37,251 nt of DNA from Candidatus Galloscillospira stercoripullorum (GCA_018715695.1 DVLB01000026.1:1-37251); one strand, 5' to 3'; positions 16,071-23,816 are shown, counted from the stretch's first letter. Notes: generated from the letters alone by a model not told the origin. Translations and numbers: made by a program.

Positions 16071-16262
16071 TTATTCCACAGGGGTCACAAGACCGGCGGC
16101 CACCTCACGGATGGCGATGGACACCGGCTTATCTTCCAGCCGGATCCCGGCGTCTTCCGCCTCGCTGGAGATCTGCCGGGCCCGCTGGGCCACCACGTTC
16201 ACCAGCATATAGCGGCTGGGGATCTTCTCCAGAAGCACATTCATGGACGGTTCGAGCATCAT
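16071..16262 (-). CDS. rpoZ: RNA polymerase omega subunit
   Basis: A 63-residue omega subunit, which chaperones assembly of beta-prime in RNA polymerase. The sequence includes SRYMLVNVVAQRARQIS and KPVSIAIREVAAGLV, the family core. Two ATG codons stand at the start; the first (16260-16262) has AGGAG 11 bases upstream. It follows gmk by 6 bases, the standard gmk-rpoZ arrangement, and is followed by a strong terminator. Confidence 0.94.
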   Translation of the reverse strand: MMLEPSMNVLLEKIPSRYMLVNVVAQRARQISSEAEDAGIRLEDKPVSIAIREVAAGLVTPVE

Positions 16263-16268
16263 AATACA

Positions 16269-16877
16269 TCAGACTCCTTCTACCAAGTTCATTCTGTTTT
16301 TCGTGCGGCAGCTCTCCGCCGTCAGGATGGCGATGATCTCGGCCGCCGCCTGGGAAACCTTATCGTTGACCACCAGATAGTCGTAGTTGGGGATCTGGCG
16401 GTACTCCTCCCGCGCCTTCTCCAGCCGCCCGGCGATCACATCCTCCCCGTCGGTATTGCGGCCGTGGAGACGGCGGGAAAGCTCCTCAAAGGAGGGCGGA
16501 ATGATGAAGATGAAACAGGCGTCGGGGCATTTCTGCCGCACCTTGGCGGCGCCCTGCACCTCGATGTCCAGCAGCACGTCCACTCCCGCCGCCAGCTTCT
16601 CCTCGATCAGCTTAAGGGAAGTCCCGTAGTAATTGCCCACATACTGGGCGTATTCCAGCAGCTCGTCTCCGGCGATCATGGCTTCGAAGATCTCGCGGGT
16701 GACGAAGTTATAGTTGACTCCGTCCGCCTCCCCCACCCGCGGGCCCCTGGTGGTAAAGGAGACGGAAAAATAGATGTCTTCCCGTTCGTGCAGAAGCTCC
16801 GAGATCACGGTGCTCTTTCCCACGCCGGAGGGCCCGGAGAGTACGATCAGCTGGCCCCTGGTTTTTTTCCCTCTCAT
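16269..16877 (-). CDS. gmk: Guanylate kinase
   Basis: A 202-residue nucleotide kinase converting GMP to GDP. P-loop GPSGVGKST at about 15-23; the GMP-binding region contains [20 protein letters not shown] and [13 protein letters not shown]. The ATG at 16875-16877 shares ATGA with the remA stop, implying coupled translation. The order yicC-remA-gmk-rpoZ is the Bacillus order. Confidence 0.96.
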   Translation of the reverse strand: MRGKKTRGQLIVLSGPSGVGKSTVISELLHEREDIYFSVSFTTRGPRVGEADGVNYNFVTREIFEAMIAGDELLEYAQYVGNYYGTSLKLIEEKLAAGVDVLLDIEVQGAAKVRQKCPDACFIFIIPPSFEELSRRLHGRNTDGEDVIAGRLEKAREEYRQIPNYDYLVVNDKVSQAAAEIIAILTAESCRTKNRMNLVEGV

Positions 16878-17149
16878 GTTGTCTCTCTCTCCTCCTCGGT
16901 TGCCGGGCCGGTCTCCTTGCCGGAAAGGCGGTCACACACCATCTCCGGCGTCAGCGCCGAGAGCACGATGTGGTCGCTGTCCATCAGCAGCACGGCCTTG
17001 GTCTTGCGTCCGTAAGTGGCGTCGATGAGCATTCCCCGCTCTCTGGCCTCCTGGATGGTACGCTTGACCGGTGCGGAGTCGGAACTGACCACGGCAATCA
17101 GGCGCTGCGCGGAGATCATGCTGCCGAAGCCGATATTGATCAACTGCAT
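16874..17149 (-). CDS. remA: RemA-like extracellular matrix regulator (DUF370)
   Basis: A 91-residue DUF370 protein. In Bacillus subtilis RemA is a small ring-forming DNA-binding protein that activates biofilm matrix and osmoprotection genes. The sequence [20 protein letters not shown], with [31 protein letters not shown] after it, matches the family closely. Residues after about 76 are a poorly conserved charged tail. The ATG at 17147-17149 is chosen because the family starts here; the upstream frame overlaps yicC. Gap to yicC is 13 bases. Whether it controls matrix genes in this organism is unknown. Confidence 0.93.
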   Translation of the reverse strand: MQLINIGFGSMISAQRLIAVVSSDSAPVKRTIQEARERGMLIDATYGRKTKAVLLMDSDHIVLSALTPEMVCDRLSGKETGPATEEERETT

Positions 17150-17162
17150 GTCCCTCACCGCC

Positions 17163-18050
17163 TTACTCGATGTTTTGCACCTGCTCCCGGATCTTCTCGA
17201 TCTCCGCCTTGATGTCCACCACATAGCGGGTGGTCTCAATGTCGTTGCATTTGGAGCCGATGGTATTGGCCTCCCGGTTGAACTCCTGGATCAGAAAGTC
17301 CAGCTTTCTGCCCACTGCGCCCCCCTGGGAGAGCATCTGCCGCAGCTGAGAGAGATGGCTCTTCAGGCGCACGGTCTCCTCGTCCACTGCAACCTTGTCG
17401 GCGTAGATGGCGGCCTCCGTGAGGATGCGGCTCTCGTCGATCTGCGTGTTCTGGAGCACCTCCGCCATTTTGGCTGAGAGCCGGGCGCGGTAATCGGCCA
17501 CGATGCCGGGAGACCGCTCCTCCACCATGGCCACCAGCTCCTCGATGCGTCCGGCCCGGCTGAGGATGTCGTCCCGGAGCTTGTCTCCCTCCCGGGTGCG
17601 CATGGCGCTGAAATCATCCACGGCCTCTTCCAGCACCGCCAGAAGCTGCTCCTTGAGCTCCTCCAGGTCCTCCTCCCCTTTTTCCGCGGTGAGCACATCG
17701 GGGAAGCGGGCAAGCTCGGTGATGGTGCAGTCCTCTTGCAGCTGCTTTCTCTCGTCCAGCTGGGAGAGCTGATAGAGCGCCTCCAGATAGGCTTTGGCCA
17801 GAGGCTCGTTGACTGTAACGGTCACAGACTTGTCACCGGCGCTGACCACCGTGACAAACACATCCACCTTTCCCCGGGCCACAAGGGCCTGGATACGCCC
17901 TTTCAGCGCGTCCTCGGCGGAAATGTAGGCCCTGGGCATCTTTACGGTGCAGTCCAGATATCGGTTGTTGACGGAGCGCAGCTCAATGGTGACGGTGCGA
18001 GACCCATATACGCGCTGAGCCCGGCCATAGCCGGTCATGCTTCTGATCAA
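17163..18050 (-). CDS. yicC: YicC/YloC-family endoribonuclease-like protein
   Basis: A 295-residue YicC/YloC protein; E. coli YicC is an endoribonuclease implicated in small-RNA turnover. It begins [12 protein letters not shown], the hallmark N-terminus, and ends with the conserved [20 protein letters not shown] segment and a coiled-coil tail ([13 protein letters not shown]). The TTG at 18048-18050 is chosen over an upstream TTG in frame because it gives this conserved start and has AAAGGGGGG about 7 bases upstream. That ribosome site and the start codon lie in a small inverted repeat. It is the first gene after a good sigma-A-type promoter and leads remA-gmk-rpoZ. Confidence 0.93.
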   Translation of the reverse strand: MIRSMTGYGRAQRVYGSRTVTIELRSVNNRYLDCTVKMPRAYISAEDALKGRIQALVARGKVDVFVTVVSAGDKSVTVTVNEPLAKAYLEALYQLSQLDERKQLQEDCTITELARFPDVLTAEKGEEDLEELKEQLLAVLEEAVDDFSAMRTREGDKLRDDILSRAGRIEELVAMVEERSPGIVADYRARLSAKMAEVLQNTQIDESRILTEAAIYADKVAVDEETVRLKSHLSQLRQMLSQGGAVGRKLDFLIQEFNREANTIGSKCNDIETTRYVVDIKAEIEKIREQVQNIE

Positions 18051-18066
18051 AGGGCAGCCCCCCTTT
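18049..18066 (-). repeat. Small hairpin over the yicC ribosome site and start
   Basis: On the minus strand AAAGGG (18066-18061) can pair with CCCTTT (18054-18049) around the loop GGGCTG. The stem covers the purine-rich ribosome site and reaches the first bases of the TTG start. It is short, so an effect on translation is only a possibility. Confidence 0.4.
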
Positions 18067-18080
18067 TTGTTTATCAAATA

Positions 18081-18109
18081 AGTATACCAAATTTTTTGGC
18101 ATTTGAAAA
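18081..18109 (-). promoter_or_regulatory. Probable sigma-A promoter of yicC-remA-gmk-rpoZ
   Basis: On the minus strand TTTTCA (18109-18104) and TATACT (18086-18081) are 17 bases apart, about 30 bases before the yicC start. The spacer holds the inverted repeat CCAAAAAATTTGG, which could be an operator or just AT-rich promoter DNA. Confidence 0.65.
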
Positions 18110-18115
18110 GGGCTA

Positions 18116-18652
18116 TTATCTCTTTCGCAGCAGCGGCTCCACCCGCTTGAGGTAAAAGCCGATGAGCTTGGAAAAGCCCAGGTCATAGATCACAAACACC
18201 ACATTGCCGGCGGGATAGATGATCCAGAGGGGAAGATCCTCCACCGGAAGAGAGGCAAAGAAAACCGAAGAGAGCCCAAACAGAAACACCGAAAGCAGGC
18301 CGTTGAAGAAGAGCAGCTTGAGCGCCCACTCCGCCGGCAGCCTGCGCAGGCGCTCCACCCCCGCCTTTACCAGGGCGTAGAGCCCGAAAAACAGGCAGTA
18401 GAGGATGGCCGCGTCCTTGCCGGGGGCCAAAAGAAGGCCCAGGATGGCGGTGGCGCCGTAGCACAGCGCCCCGGCGCCCAGCCCCCCCGATATGACCGCG
18501 CAGGCCGGCACCAGTCCCGCCACCGCGGCCAGCCCCATCCGTCCGCTGGGGGCCATGGAGGCCACATAGAGCAGCACCACGGAGAGGGCGGTCAGCACCC
18601 CGTTCAGCGCTACCACCTTGGGGGAAATACGGCCCTTGTCCCGTCTCGTCAT
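18116..18652 (-). CDS. Multi-pass membrane protein, unknown function
   Basis: A 178-residue protein not assigned to a family. After a basic start (MTRRDKGRISPK) it has about five hydrophobic helices, with segments near 15-35, 40-60, 62-80, 105-130 and 140-160, and ends in a basic tail (YLKRVEPLLRKR). The fold recalls small substrate-binding membrane subunits such as ECF S components or the YybS group, but no diagnostic motif is visible. ATG at 18650-18652 lies 4 bases after the stop of the J-domain gene; GGTGAG just upstream is a weak ribosome site. It is the last gene of the cdaA operon, so a link to c-di-AMP or envelope physiology is conceivable but not shown. Confidence 0.75.
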   Translation of the reverse strand: MTRRDKGRISPKVVALNGVLTALSVVLLYVASMAPSGRMGLAAVAGLVPACAVISGGLGAGALCYGATAILGLLLAPGKDAAILYCLFFGLYALVKAGVERLRRLPAEWALKLLFFNGLLSVFLFGLSSVFFASLPVEDLPLWIIYPAGNVVFVIYDLGFSKLIGFYLKRVEPLLRKR

Positions 18653-18656
18653 GCGC

Positions 18657-19274
18657 TCACCGACCGCAGCCGCCGCACAGGCATTGCGCACACAGCAGCG
18701 CCGAGCAGCAGTCCATGGCGTCCATTCCGCCGCCGCCATAGACCCGGTAGGCCTGTCCGCCCTGCTGCATCATGTTGAGGGCCTGACGGTACTCCGGATT
18801 TCCCGGCTGGGCATTGCAGGCGATCTGATAGTGCTGCCTGGCCTCATCCAGCCAGCCTCTGCGGTAGGCCACACAGCCCATGAGGAAGTGCCACTCGGCA
18901 TCCTGCGTCCCCACGCTGCTGAGAAGCTGCTCCGCGCCCTGAAGATCCCCGGCGTTGATGAGATTGCGCACCCGGGCGTAGGTGGGGTTGGAGGAGGCGG
19001 AGGAATAGCCTTGCTGCTGCCCGCTCCCCTGGTAGCCGTAACCATACCCGCTCTGGTAGGAAGAAGAGGAGGAGGAAGCCCATCCGGCGCGCATTTTGGT
19101 GATGGTCTCGTACGCCTCGTTGATCTCCTTCATCTTCTCCTCTGCCAAATCGGCCAAAGGATTGTTCTGGTAATTGTCCGGGTGATACTTTCGCGCCAGC
19201 TCCCGGTAGGCCCGTTTGACCTCCTCGTCGCTGGCGTTGGAGCTGAGCCCCAGTACGCTGTAAGGATCGCTCAT
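18657..19274 (-). CDS. J-domain protein with low-complexity linker
   Basis: A 205-residue protein with an N-terminal J domain (about 3-65; HPD in KYHPDN), which should stimulate a DnaK-type Hsp70. Residues about 66-97 are a Ser/Tyr/Gly/Gln-rich low-complexity stretch ([19 protein letters not shown] and similar). A helical, TPR-like region follows ([35 protein letters not shown]). The C-terminus is cysteine-rich, ending [17 protein letters not shown]. It is therefore not DnaJ itself, which has a zinc-finger middle domain. ATG at 19272-19274 has AGGAG 10 bases upstream. Clients are unknown; it sits between DUF5685 and a membrane protein in the cdaA operon. Confidence 0.88.
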   Translation of the reverse strand: MSDPYSVLGLSSNASDEEVKRAYRELARKYHPDNYQNNPLADLAEEKMKEINEAYETITKMRAGWASSSSSSYQSGYGYGYQGSGQQQGYSSASSNPTYARVRNLINAGDLQGAEQLLSSVGTQDAEWHFLMGCVAYRRGWLDEARQHYQIACNAQPGNPEYRQALNMMQQGGQAYRVYGGGGMDAMDCCSALLCAQCLCGGCGR

Positions 19275-19318
19275 AGTTGCAGTTCTCCTGTTTCCGGCGG
19301 TATGGCCGCCAATTTCTA

Positions 19319-20197
19319 TTATTGGGGATGCCGGGGAAAGAAACGGCGCTCGGCCGCCTTCCATTCTCCCCGGAAGACCAGCTCCTCCACCGCGGGGAGC
19401 CCGAGATCAAGAATGTTTCCTATGGGTCCGCTCCAGCAGCCCGTGTCCAGCAGGCCAAAGGCCGAGCGGGCCAGATTCAGGGAGTGGCGCAGCGTGGTGC
19501 GCAGGTATTGGCGCTCCTCCTGCTCCCGCCCCTGGAATCTGGCGTGGATGGGATTATAATTTCCCTGGGCCTTGTCCTCATCCAGGTCGTCCCAGGCATC
19601 CACCAGGTAGATCCACCGCCCCAGGTGGTAGAGCAGTTCTCCCCTGCTTCGGTCCACGGCGGTGACGCCGCTCTCCGGCGCCGCCGAGCGCAGAATGCGG
19701 GCAAAGGTGTCCGCCGTACGGTCCAGGGACGTGCACCCCTCCTGCTCCAAGGTCCGCAGCTGCTCCAGGCTCTCCCGCACGCAGCGGTCAAAGTCCGGCT
19801 TTGCCGCGGCGGCGCGGCGATAGCCGCCCCGGCACAGGCGCGCCAGGATTTTTGCCCCCAGCTTTTTGACGCCCTTCCCGTCCTGGGCCTCATCCCGGAG
19901 CTTCCAGTAGGTGAGGATCACGCTCTCGTCCGCGGCTGTCTCCATGCCCTGGCTGGAGACGCAGACCCCCTTCTTTCGGTGGGGACAGGCCACACAGCGC
20001 CGGTACTCCAGGGTGGGCCGCTCCTCCTTTGGCGCCAGAAGCATGGCCAGAAAGGTCAGATCATAGCTGAGGAAGAAGCGGGAGAAGAAGCCGTACCGGC
20101 GGCCCAGCGCGTGGCAGAGCCCGCAGTAGGCCGCTTCATAGGCCTCCAGCTCCCATACCTTCAATTCTCCCCGGTAGGGTCTTACATATCCAAACAC
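19319..20197 (-). CDS. DUF5685-family protein, unknown function
   Basis: A 292-residue protein that I recognise as DUF5685, a family of clostridial proteins without a known role. It opens [20 protein letters not shown]. Cysteine groups YCGLCHAL (about 25-31) and [14 protein letters not shown] (about 67-80) look like a metal or iron-sulfur site. A mostly helical body follows, with an acidic motif [22 protein letters not shown] near 215-236 that resembles the metal-binding aspartates of helical isoprenoid-type enzymes; that resemblance is only visual. Start is GTG at 20195-20197, 3 bases after the cdaR stop. It is co-transcribed with cdaA-cdaR and followed 44 bases later by the J-domain gene. 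Confidence 0.8.
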   Translation of the reverse strand: MFGYVRPYRGELKVWELEAYEAAYCGLCHALGRRYGFFSRFFLSYDLTFLAMLLAPKEERPTLEYRRCVACPHRKKGVCVSSQGMETAADESVILTYWKLRDEAQDGKGVKKLGAKILARLCRGGYRRAAAAKPDFDRCVRESLEQLRTLEQEGCTSLDRTADTFARILRSAAPESGVTAVDRSRGELLYHLGRWIYLVDAWDDLDEDKAQGNYNPIHARFQGREQEERQYLRTTLRHSLNLARSAFGLLDTGCWSGPIGNILDLGLPAVEELVFRGEWKAAERRFFPRHPQ

Positions 20198-20200
20198 GGC

Positions 20201-21460
20201 TTAACCCCGGATCAGGTTTACCACCACGGTATACCTGCCCACCGCGCCCACGCTGCTGCCGCCGCCGTCCACATGCACGGTGGCCGAGACGGTCTGACGG
20301 CCACCACCGCTGCCATCCAGCTGGGAGAGGTCCGCCTCGATCCGGATCTGGCCCTGGAAGATCTCATCCAGCTCCTCCTGCGGGCCCCGGATCAGGACAG
20401 ACTTGCTCAGGGTCAGCAGCTCGGCGTGGTACCCCTCCGGGATATTCACCAGGTCGATGTTGTCCACGTCGGTAAATTCACGGGTGGAAAGTCCCGTGAT
20501 GGTGAGCGTCACAGTGGCCTCCGTGATGCCGCTCTCGTTTGTAATATTGTCAGACAGTCGGATGGGGAACGTGATCTCATAGTTGGGGGTGTTGGTCACG
20601 ATGGACAGATCCACCTCGCCGATGATCAGCTCCGTAAGGTTGGCCAGCACGGAGGCCGGGCCGGACACGCTGATGGACGCAGGGTCGATCCGGAAGCTCT
20701 CCGGGTCCACGTTGGCCGCCGTGGCTCCGCCGCCGGGCAGGAAGGATACGGAAAGAGGTATCTCCTTTACCACCACCACCGGGTAAATGACATAGACCGA
20801 GGTCTCGTCACAGCGGATATCCAGGCCGGTCAGCTCCTCGCCGTTTTCGTTCATGAACACAAGGGGAAGCTCTCCCTCAAACGTGGCCTCCATATCCTGC
20901 TGTCCCAGAACCACCTCGGCATAGGCCACCTGGCTGATGTCCTCCTCCTTGCCCCGGATGACCACTTTATCCGGCGTAACGGTGAACTCGCCGCCCTGAT
21001 AGCCCTCCGCCACGCTGCCGGTGAATTTGGGCCGGACATCGATCTCCTTGGACGCGAGAGGGGCGACGGTAAACTCGATGTATCTGGATTCGTCATTTTC
21101 GATGGAGATATTGCTGCGGGATATATTGCTGGGGTAGATGATGTCCGCATAGAGGCGGTAGCGGCCGGGCTCCGTGATATTGCTCACGGACACGACCAGG
21201 CTGACGCTCTCCCGGTCCAGCTTGCTCGCCGTATCCCGGTCGGTGCGAAAGCGCAGCGATACCGTCTGCTCATTTCCCTCTGTAATCAGCAGGTTTCGGC
21301 TCTCCAGCAGATCCTCTCCCTGAAATTCCACCGGGATGCCGGTGATGGTCTGCTCGTGGGTAGGATTCACTTCCCCCACCACATAGCTCCAGATCAGCAC
21401 GGAGAGGAGTATGGAGAGGACGACATAGAACGTCTTACTTTCTTTGATCTTTTTCCACAT
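20201..21460 (-). CDS. cdaR: YbbR-domain regulator of diadenylate cyclase
   Basis: A 419-residue protein with one N-terminal membrane helix (about 10-30, FYVVLSILLSVLIWSYVVG) and a long extracellular part of repeated YbbR beta domains, probably four (TITGIPVEFQGEDLL... through the final IRIEADLSQLDG unit). In Bacillus and Listeria CdaR/YbbR binds CdaA and modulates c-di-AMP production. Its ATG lies inside the cdaA coding sequence (26-base overlap), as is usual for the pair. In many Firmicutes glmM follows; here DUF5685 follows instead. Confidence 0.93.
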   Translation of the reverse strand: MWKKIKESKTFYVVLSILLSVLIWSYVVGEVNPTHEQTITGIPVEFQGEDLLESRNLLITEGNEQTVSLRFRTDRDTASKLDRESVSLVVSVSNITEPGRYRLYADIIYPSNISRSNISIENDESRYIEFTVAPLASKEIDVRPKFTGSVAEGYQGGEFTVTPDKVVIRGKEEDISQVAYAEVVLGQQDMEATFEGELPLVFMNENGEELTGLDIRCDETSVYVIYPVVVVKEIPLSVSFLPGGGATAANVDPESFRIDPASISVSGPASVLANLTELIIGEVDLSIVTNTPNYEITFPIRLSDNITNESGITEATVTLTITGLSTREFTDVDNIDLVNIPEGYHAELLTLSKSVLIRGPQEELDEIFQGQIRIEADLSQLDGSGGGRQTVSATVHVDGGGSSVGAVGRYTVVVNLIRG

Positions 21461-22331
21461 CGTCGGCGTCTCCCTTTTTGGCCTTGAATAGGTTGATCAA
21501 GTTGAACTTGCGGCCGTTTCCGCTCTCTTCCTCAGAGATCAGTTCGTTGCGCAAAAGCCGCTCCAGCGTCTCAGGCGCCAGGTGGCGCTTGAGCATTCCG
21601 CCCACCGCCACGGAGATAGAGCCGGTCTCCTCCGAGACGATGGCCACCACGGCGTCGGACTGTTCACTGACGCCGATGCCGGCCCGGTGGCGCATGCCCA
21701 GGTCCTTGGACAGGTTCACATTGCTGGACAGGGGGAGCATGCAGCCCGCTCCCGCCAGCCGTCCGTTGCGGACGATGACCGCGCCGTCGTGGAGGGGCGC
21801 CTTGTTCCAGAAAATGTTTTTCAGCAGCTCGCTGTTGACCTCGGCGTCCAGGGCGGTACCTGTTTTCAGCGCGCTGTCCAGCCGGTTGCTCCGCTCAAAG
21901 ACCATGAGGGCGCCGGTCTTGCTCTGGGAGAGGGAGGCGTAGGCCTCCACGGTCTGCAAAATGGCGTTTTCCATCTCGGTGGGGGTATCCGGGTGGGAAA
22001 AGACGTTGTTCAGGCCCAGCCTGCCGCTGCCCATTTGCTCCAGGAAGCGGCGGATCTCCGGCTGGAACAGGATGACCAGCGCGAGAACGCCCAGCTCCAG
22101 TGTGCGGCTGAGCAGATAGCTGAATACCGTAAGCTGGAAAAAAGACGCCAGTCCGAAGGCCACCAGCACCACAAGCACACCTTTGACGACCTGGCCGGAG
22201 CTGGTACGGCGGATGAGCATCATGAGCTTGTAGATCAAAAATGCCATGATGAGAATATCAAGGATATCGGAAATGCGGATGAGACTGAGATTACTCACCC
22301 AATTTATCAGTAAACTTGACAGCCAGTTCAT
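21435..22331 (-). CDS. cdaA: Membrane diadenylate cyclase CdaA
   Basis: A 298-residue enzyme that makes cyclic di-AMP from two ATP. Three N-terminal membrane helices (about 17-37, 47-66, 68-90) are followed by the DAC catalytic domain with the DGA motif (182-184) and the RHR motif (214-216, in GMRHRAGIG), both intact. ATG at 22329-22331 has AGGTGAT about 8 bases upstream. It heads an operon with cdaR, DUF5685, a J-domain protein and a membrane protein. Two promoter candidates and several stable inverted repeats lie in the 340-base stretch before it. Cyclic-di-AMP governs potassium and osmolyte balance and cell-wall homeostasis. Confidence 0.96.
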   Translation of the reverse strand: MNWLSSLLINWVSNLSLIRISDILDILIMAFLIYKLMMLIRRTSSGQVVKGVLVVLVAFGLASFFQLTVFSYLLSRTLELGVLALVILFQPEIRRFLEQMGSGRLGLNNVFSHPDTPTEMENAILQTVEAYASLSQSKTGALMVFERSNRLDSALKTGTALDAEVNSELLKNIFWNKAPLHDGAVIVRNGRLAGAGCMLPLSSNVNLSKDLGMRHRAGIGVSEQSDAVVAIVSEETGSISVAVGGMLKRHLAPETLERLLRNELISEEESGNGRKFNLINLFKAKKGDADDVEKDQRK

Positions 22332-22356
22332 CCACCATCACCTGCAGTGTAGTTCT

Positions 22357-22393
22357 GAGTCGGCAACCCTCTCCGCCTCAGGGTATGCGACTC
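22357..22393 (-). promoter_or_regulatory. Leader hairpin of cdaA mRNA
   Basis: On the minus strand GAGTCG (22393-22388) pairs with CGACTC (22362-22357). Inside, after symmetric 3-base internal loops, ACCCT (22384-22380) pairs with AGGGT (22370-22366). It starts about 5 bases after the expected transcription start of the nearer promoter and ends about 25 bases before the cdaA ATG. It may stabilise the 5' end or regulate translation. Confidence 0.5.
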
Positions 22394-22404
22394 CATATTT
22401 GATT

Positions 22405-22433
22405 ATTATATAGCCCTGCGCACAAAATTGAAA
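22405..22433 (-). promoter_or_regulatory. Downstream promoter candidate of cdaA
   Basis: On the minus strand TATAAT (22410-22405) is preceded, 17 bases upstream, by TTTCAA (22433-22428), a weak -35. The -35 element touches the end of the 26-base palindrome. The expected transcript would start near 22398 and have a 5' leader of about 65 bases. Confidence 0.5.
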
Positions 22434-22459
22434 GCCTTGAAAGCCGCGGCTTTCAAGGC
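22434..22459. repeat. Perfect 26-base palindrome upstream of cdaA
   Basis: GCCTTGAAAGCCG is followed immediately by its exact reverse complement CGGCTTTCAAGGC. No T run follows on either strand, so it is not a standard terminator. It may be a protein-binding dyad, a cruciform-forming site or part of an intergenic repeat family. Confidence 0.8.
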
Positions 22460-22501
22460 CCTTTGGCTTTGTTCGGTCGCAAGGCTCCGGGGGGCAAGGT
22501 C

Positions 22502-22563
22502 GTCTACTCCCCCTGCGCCTTCCGCTGGCGCGAATAAACCGCAAAGCGGTTTATTCAGTAGAC
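22502..22563. repeat. Three-way-junction inverted-repeat element
   Basis: Three nested perfect stems: an outer GTCTACT (22502-22508) with AGTAGAC (22557-22563); an inner GCGCC/GGCGC hairpin (22515-22531) with a 7-base loop; and an inner GAATAAACCGC/GCGGTTTATTC hairpin (22532-22556) with loop AAA. The second inner hairpin abuts both neighbours with no unpaired base. The outer stem lies right beside the -10 element of the upstream promoter. Origin unknown; a mobile intergenic repeat or a structured leader are the main options. Confidence 0.7.
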
Positions 22564-22566
22564 ATC

Positions 22567-22595
22567 ATTATACTTGATTGCAGAAAAAATGGCAA
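22567..22595 (-). promoter_or_regulatory. Upstream sigma-A promoter of the cdaA leader
   Basis: On the minus strand TTGCCA (22595-22590) and TATAAT (22572-22567) are exactly 17 bases apart, a strong consensus fit. Transcription would start near 22560, inside the outer stem of the three-way element, and give a leader of about 230 bases before cdaA. Confidence 0.7.
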
Positions 22596-22630
22596 GAACA
22601 AGAGCGGTGAATTTTCTTTGAATTCGTTAG

Positions 22631-22671
22631 AAAAGGCTGCCGAAAACCCGCGGTTTACGGCAGCCTTTTTT
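22631..22671. terminator. Bidirectional terminator after the desulfurase-family gene
   Basis: AGGCTGCCG (22634-22642) pairs with CGGCAGCCT (22658-22666), with a further AAACC/GGTTT stem inside. A TTTTTT run follows in the plus direction and TTTTC in the minus direction. It directly follows the stop of the minus-strand gene at 22671 and insulates the cdaA leader from that operon. Confidence 0.8.
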
Positions 22672-23816
22672 CAATTTGAACGCAGGCCCTTCCCGCTGGA
22701 AATGCCGCGCACCGCCCTGGCAAGGGCATCGGCCTCCCGGGGGGTGTTGAAGGCAGAAAAGCTGGCCCGGACCGTACCGCTCTCCAGGGTAGCGGCGGTG
22801 CGGTGCGCCAGCGGGGCGCAGTGGAGCCCGGAGCGCACGGCGATCCCCCGCTCCCCCAGCGCCGCCCCCAGCTCCTCACAGTCCATCCCTTCCACCACAA
22901 AGGACAGCACTCCGCCCTGGCTCTCCCCCGCTCCGCCGGCAAAGACACGGACCCCAGGGAGCGCGGCAAGCTGCTGTGCCGCCCGGCGGCAAAGCCCCAG
23001 CTCATGGCGGAAAATGGTCTCGGTGCCGGTGCGCTCCACAAAGCGCAGGCCCTCCAGCAGTCCGGCAATGCCCGGGATGTTGTGGGTCCCCGCCTCCAGC
23101 CGGTCGGGCAGGAATTCCGGCATAGACGGCGATTGCGACAGGCTCCCGGTGCCTCCTTCCAGCAAGGGAACGCTCTCACAGTCCCCGCACAGCAGCAGTC
23201 CGGTGCCCTGGGGTCCATAAAGGCCCTTGTGGCCCGGCATGGCGATAAATGCGGCCCCCAGCTCCTCCATGTGCACCGGCAGACAGCCGGCGGACTGAGA
23301 CGCGTCCAGGATCAGCGGCACCTTCCGCTCACGGCACAGCGCCGCGATATGGGCAATGGGCAGCACATAGCCAAAGACATTGGAGACATGGGTACAGATC
23401 ACGCAGGATACCTCCGGCGTCATCTGTTCCCGGAACGAAGCCACCATGGCCTCCGGGTCAAAGAGCGGCGCGGCGGCGACCTTTACCGTTACCCCCTCCA
23501 GAGCGGCCAGAGGCCGTGTGACCGCGTTGTGCTCAAAGCCGGAGATGAGGACAGTGTCACCGGGCCGGACAAGGGATTTTATGGCAATATTCAGGGCATG
23601 GGTGGCATTGAAGGTAAATACCACCCGCTCCGGGTCACTCACATGAAAAAGCCGGGCGGCGGTCTCCCGGCAGGCAAAGGCGGTCTTTGCGGCCAGCATG
23701 GCGGGGCGGTGTCCGCCCCGCCCGGGGCTGGCCATGGAGCCCATGGCGGCAGAAACCGCCCGGGCGACGGCAGGCGGCTTTTGCAGTGTGGTGGCTGCAC
23801 TGTCCAGATAGATCAC
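22671..23816 (-). CDS. Cysteine desulfurase family protein (aminotransferase class V)
   Basis: A 381-residue PLP enzyme of the NifS/SufS fold, closest in appearance to the clostridial cysteine desulfurase family TIGR01977. It opens MIYLDSAATTLQKPPAV. The PLP region is DASQSAG (Asp171, Gln174), the Schiff-base lysine Lys197 is in MPGHKGLYGPQG, and the catalytic cysteine Cys333 is in RSGLHCAPLAHR; all are intact. It should take sulfur (or selenium) from cysteine (or selenocysteine). GTG at 23814-23816 overlaps the DUF3343 stop as GTGA; longer frames are out of family. No iscU or sufU is next to it, so a general Fe-S role is less likely. The adjacent DUF3343 protein is a suspected Se/S carrier. 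Confidence 0.87.
   Translation of the reverse strand: MIYLDSAATTLQKPPAVARAVSAAMGSMASPGRGGHRPAMLAAKTAFACRETAARLFHVSDPERVVFTFNATHALNIAIKSLVRPGDTVLISGFEHNAVTRPLAALEGVTVKVAAAPLFDPEAMVASFREQMTPEVSCVICTHVSNVFGYVLPIAHIAALCRERKVPLILDASQSAGCLPVHMEELGAAFIAMPGHKGLYGPQGTGLLLCGDCESVPLLEGGTGSLSQSPSMPEFLPDRLEAGTHNIPGIAGLLEGLRFVERTGTETIFRHELGLCRRAAQQLAALPGVRVFAGGAGESQGGVLSFVVEGMDCEELGAALGERGIAVRSGLHCAPLAHRTAATLESGTVRASFSAFNTPREADALARAVRGISSGKGLRSN

Noticed and set aside
19277-21487. A 736-codon plus-strand frame opposite cdaR and DUF5685
   Set aside because: Same reason: mirror of a biased coding strand, with no recognisable domain.
22332-22600. ydaO-type c-di-AMP riboswitch before cdaA
   Set aside because: The stems seen do not follow the ydaO architecture and its conserved unpaired blocks were not found. 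It is reported instead as an unclassified structured leader.
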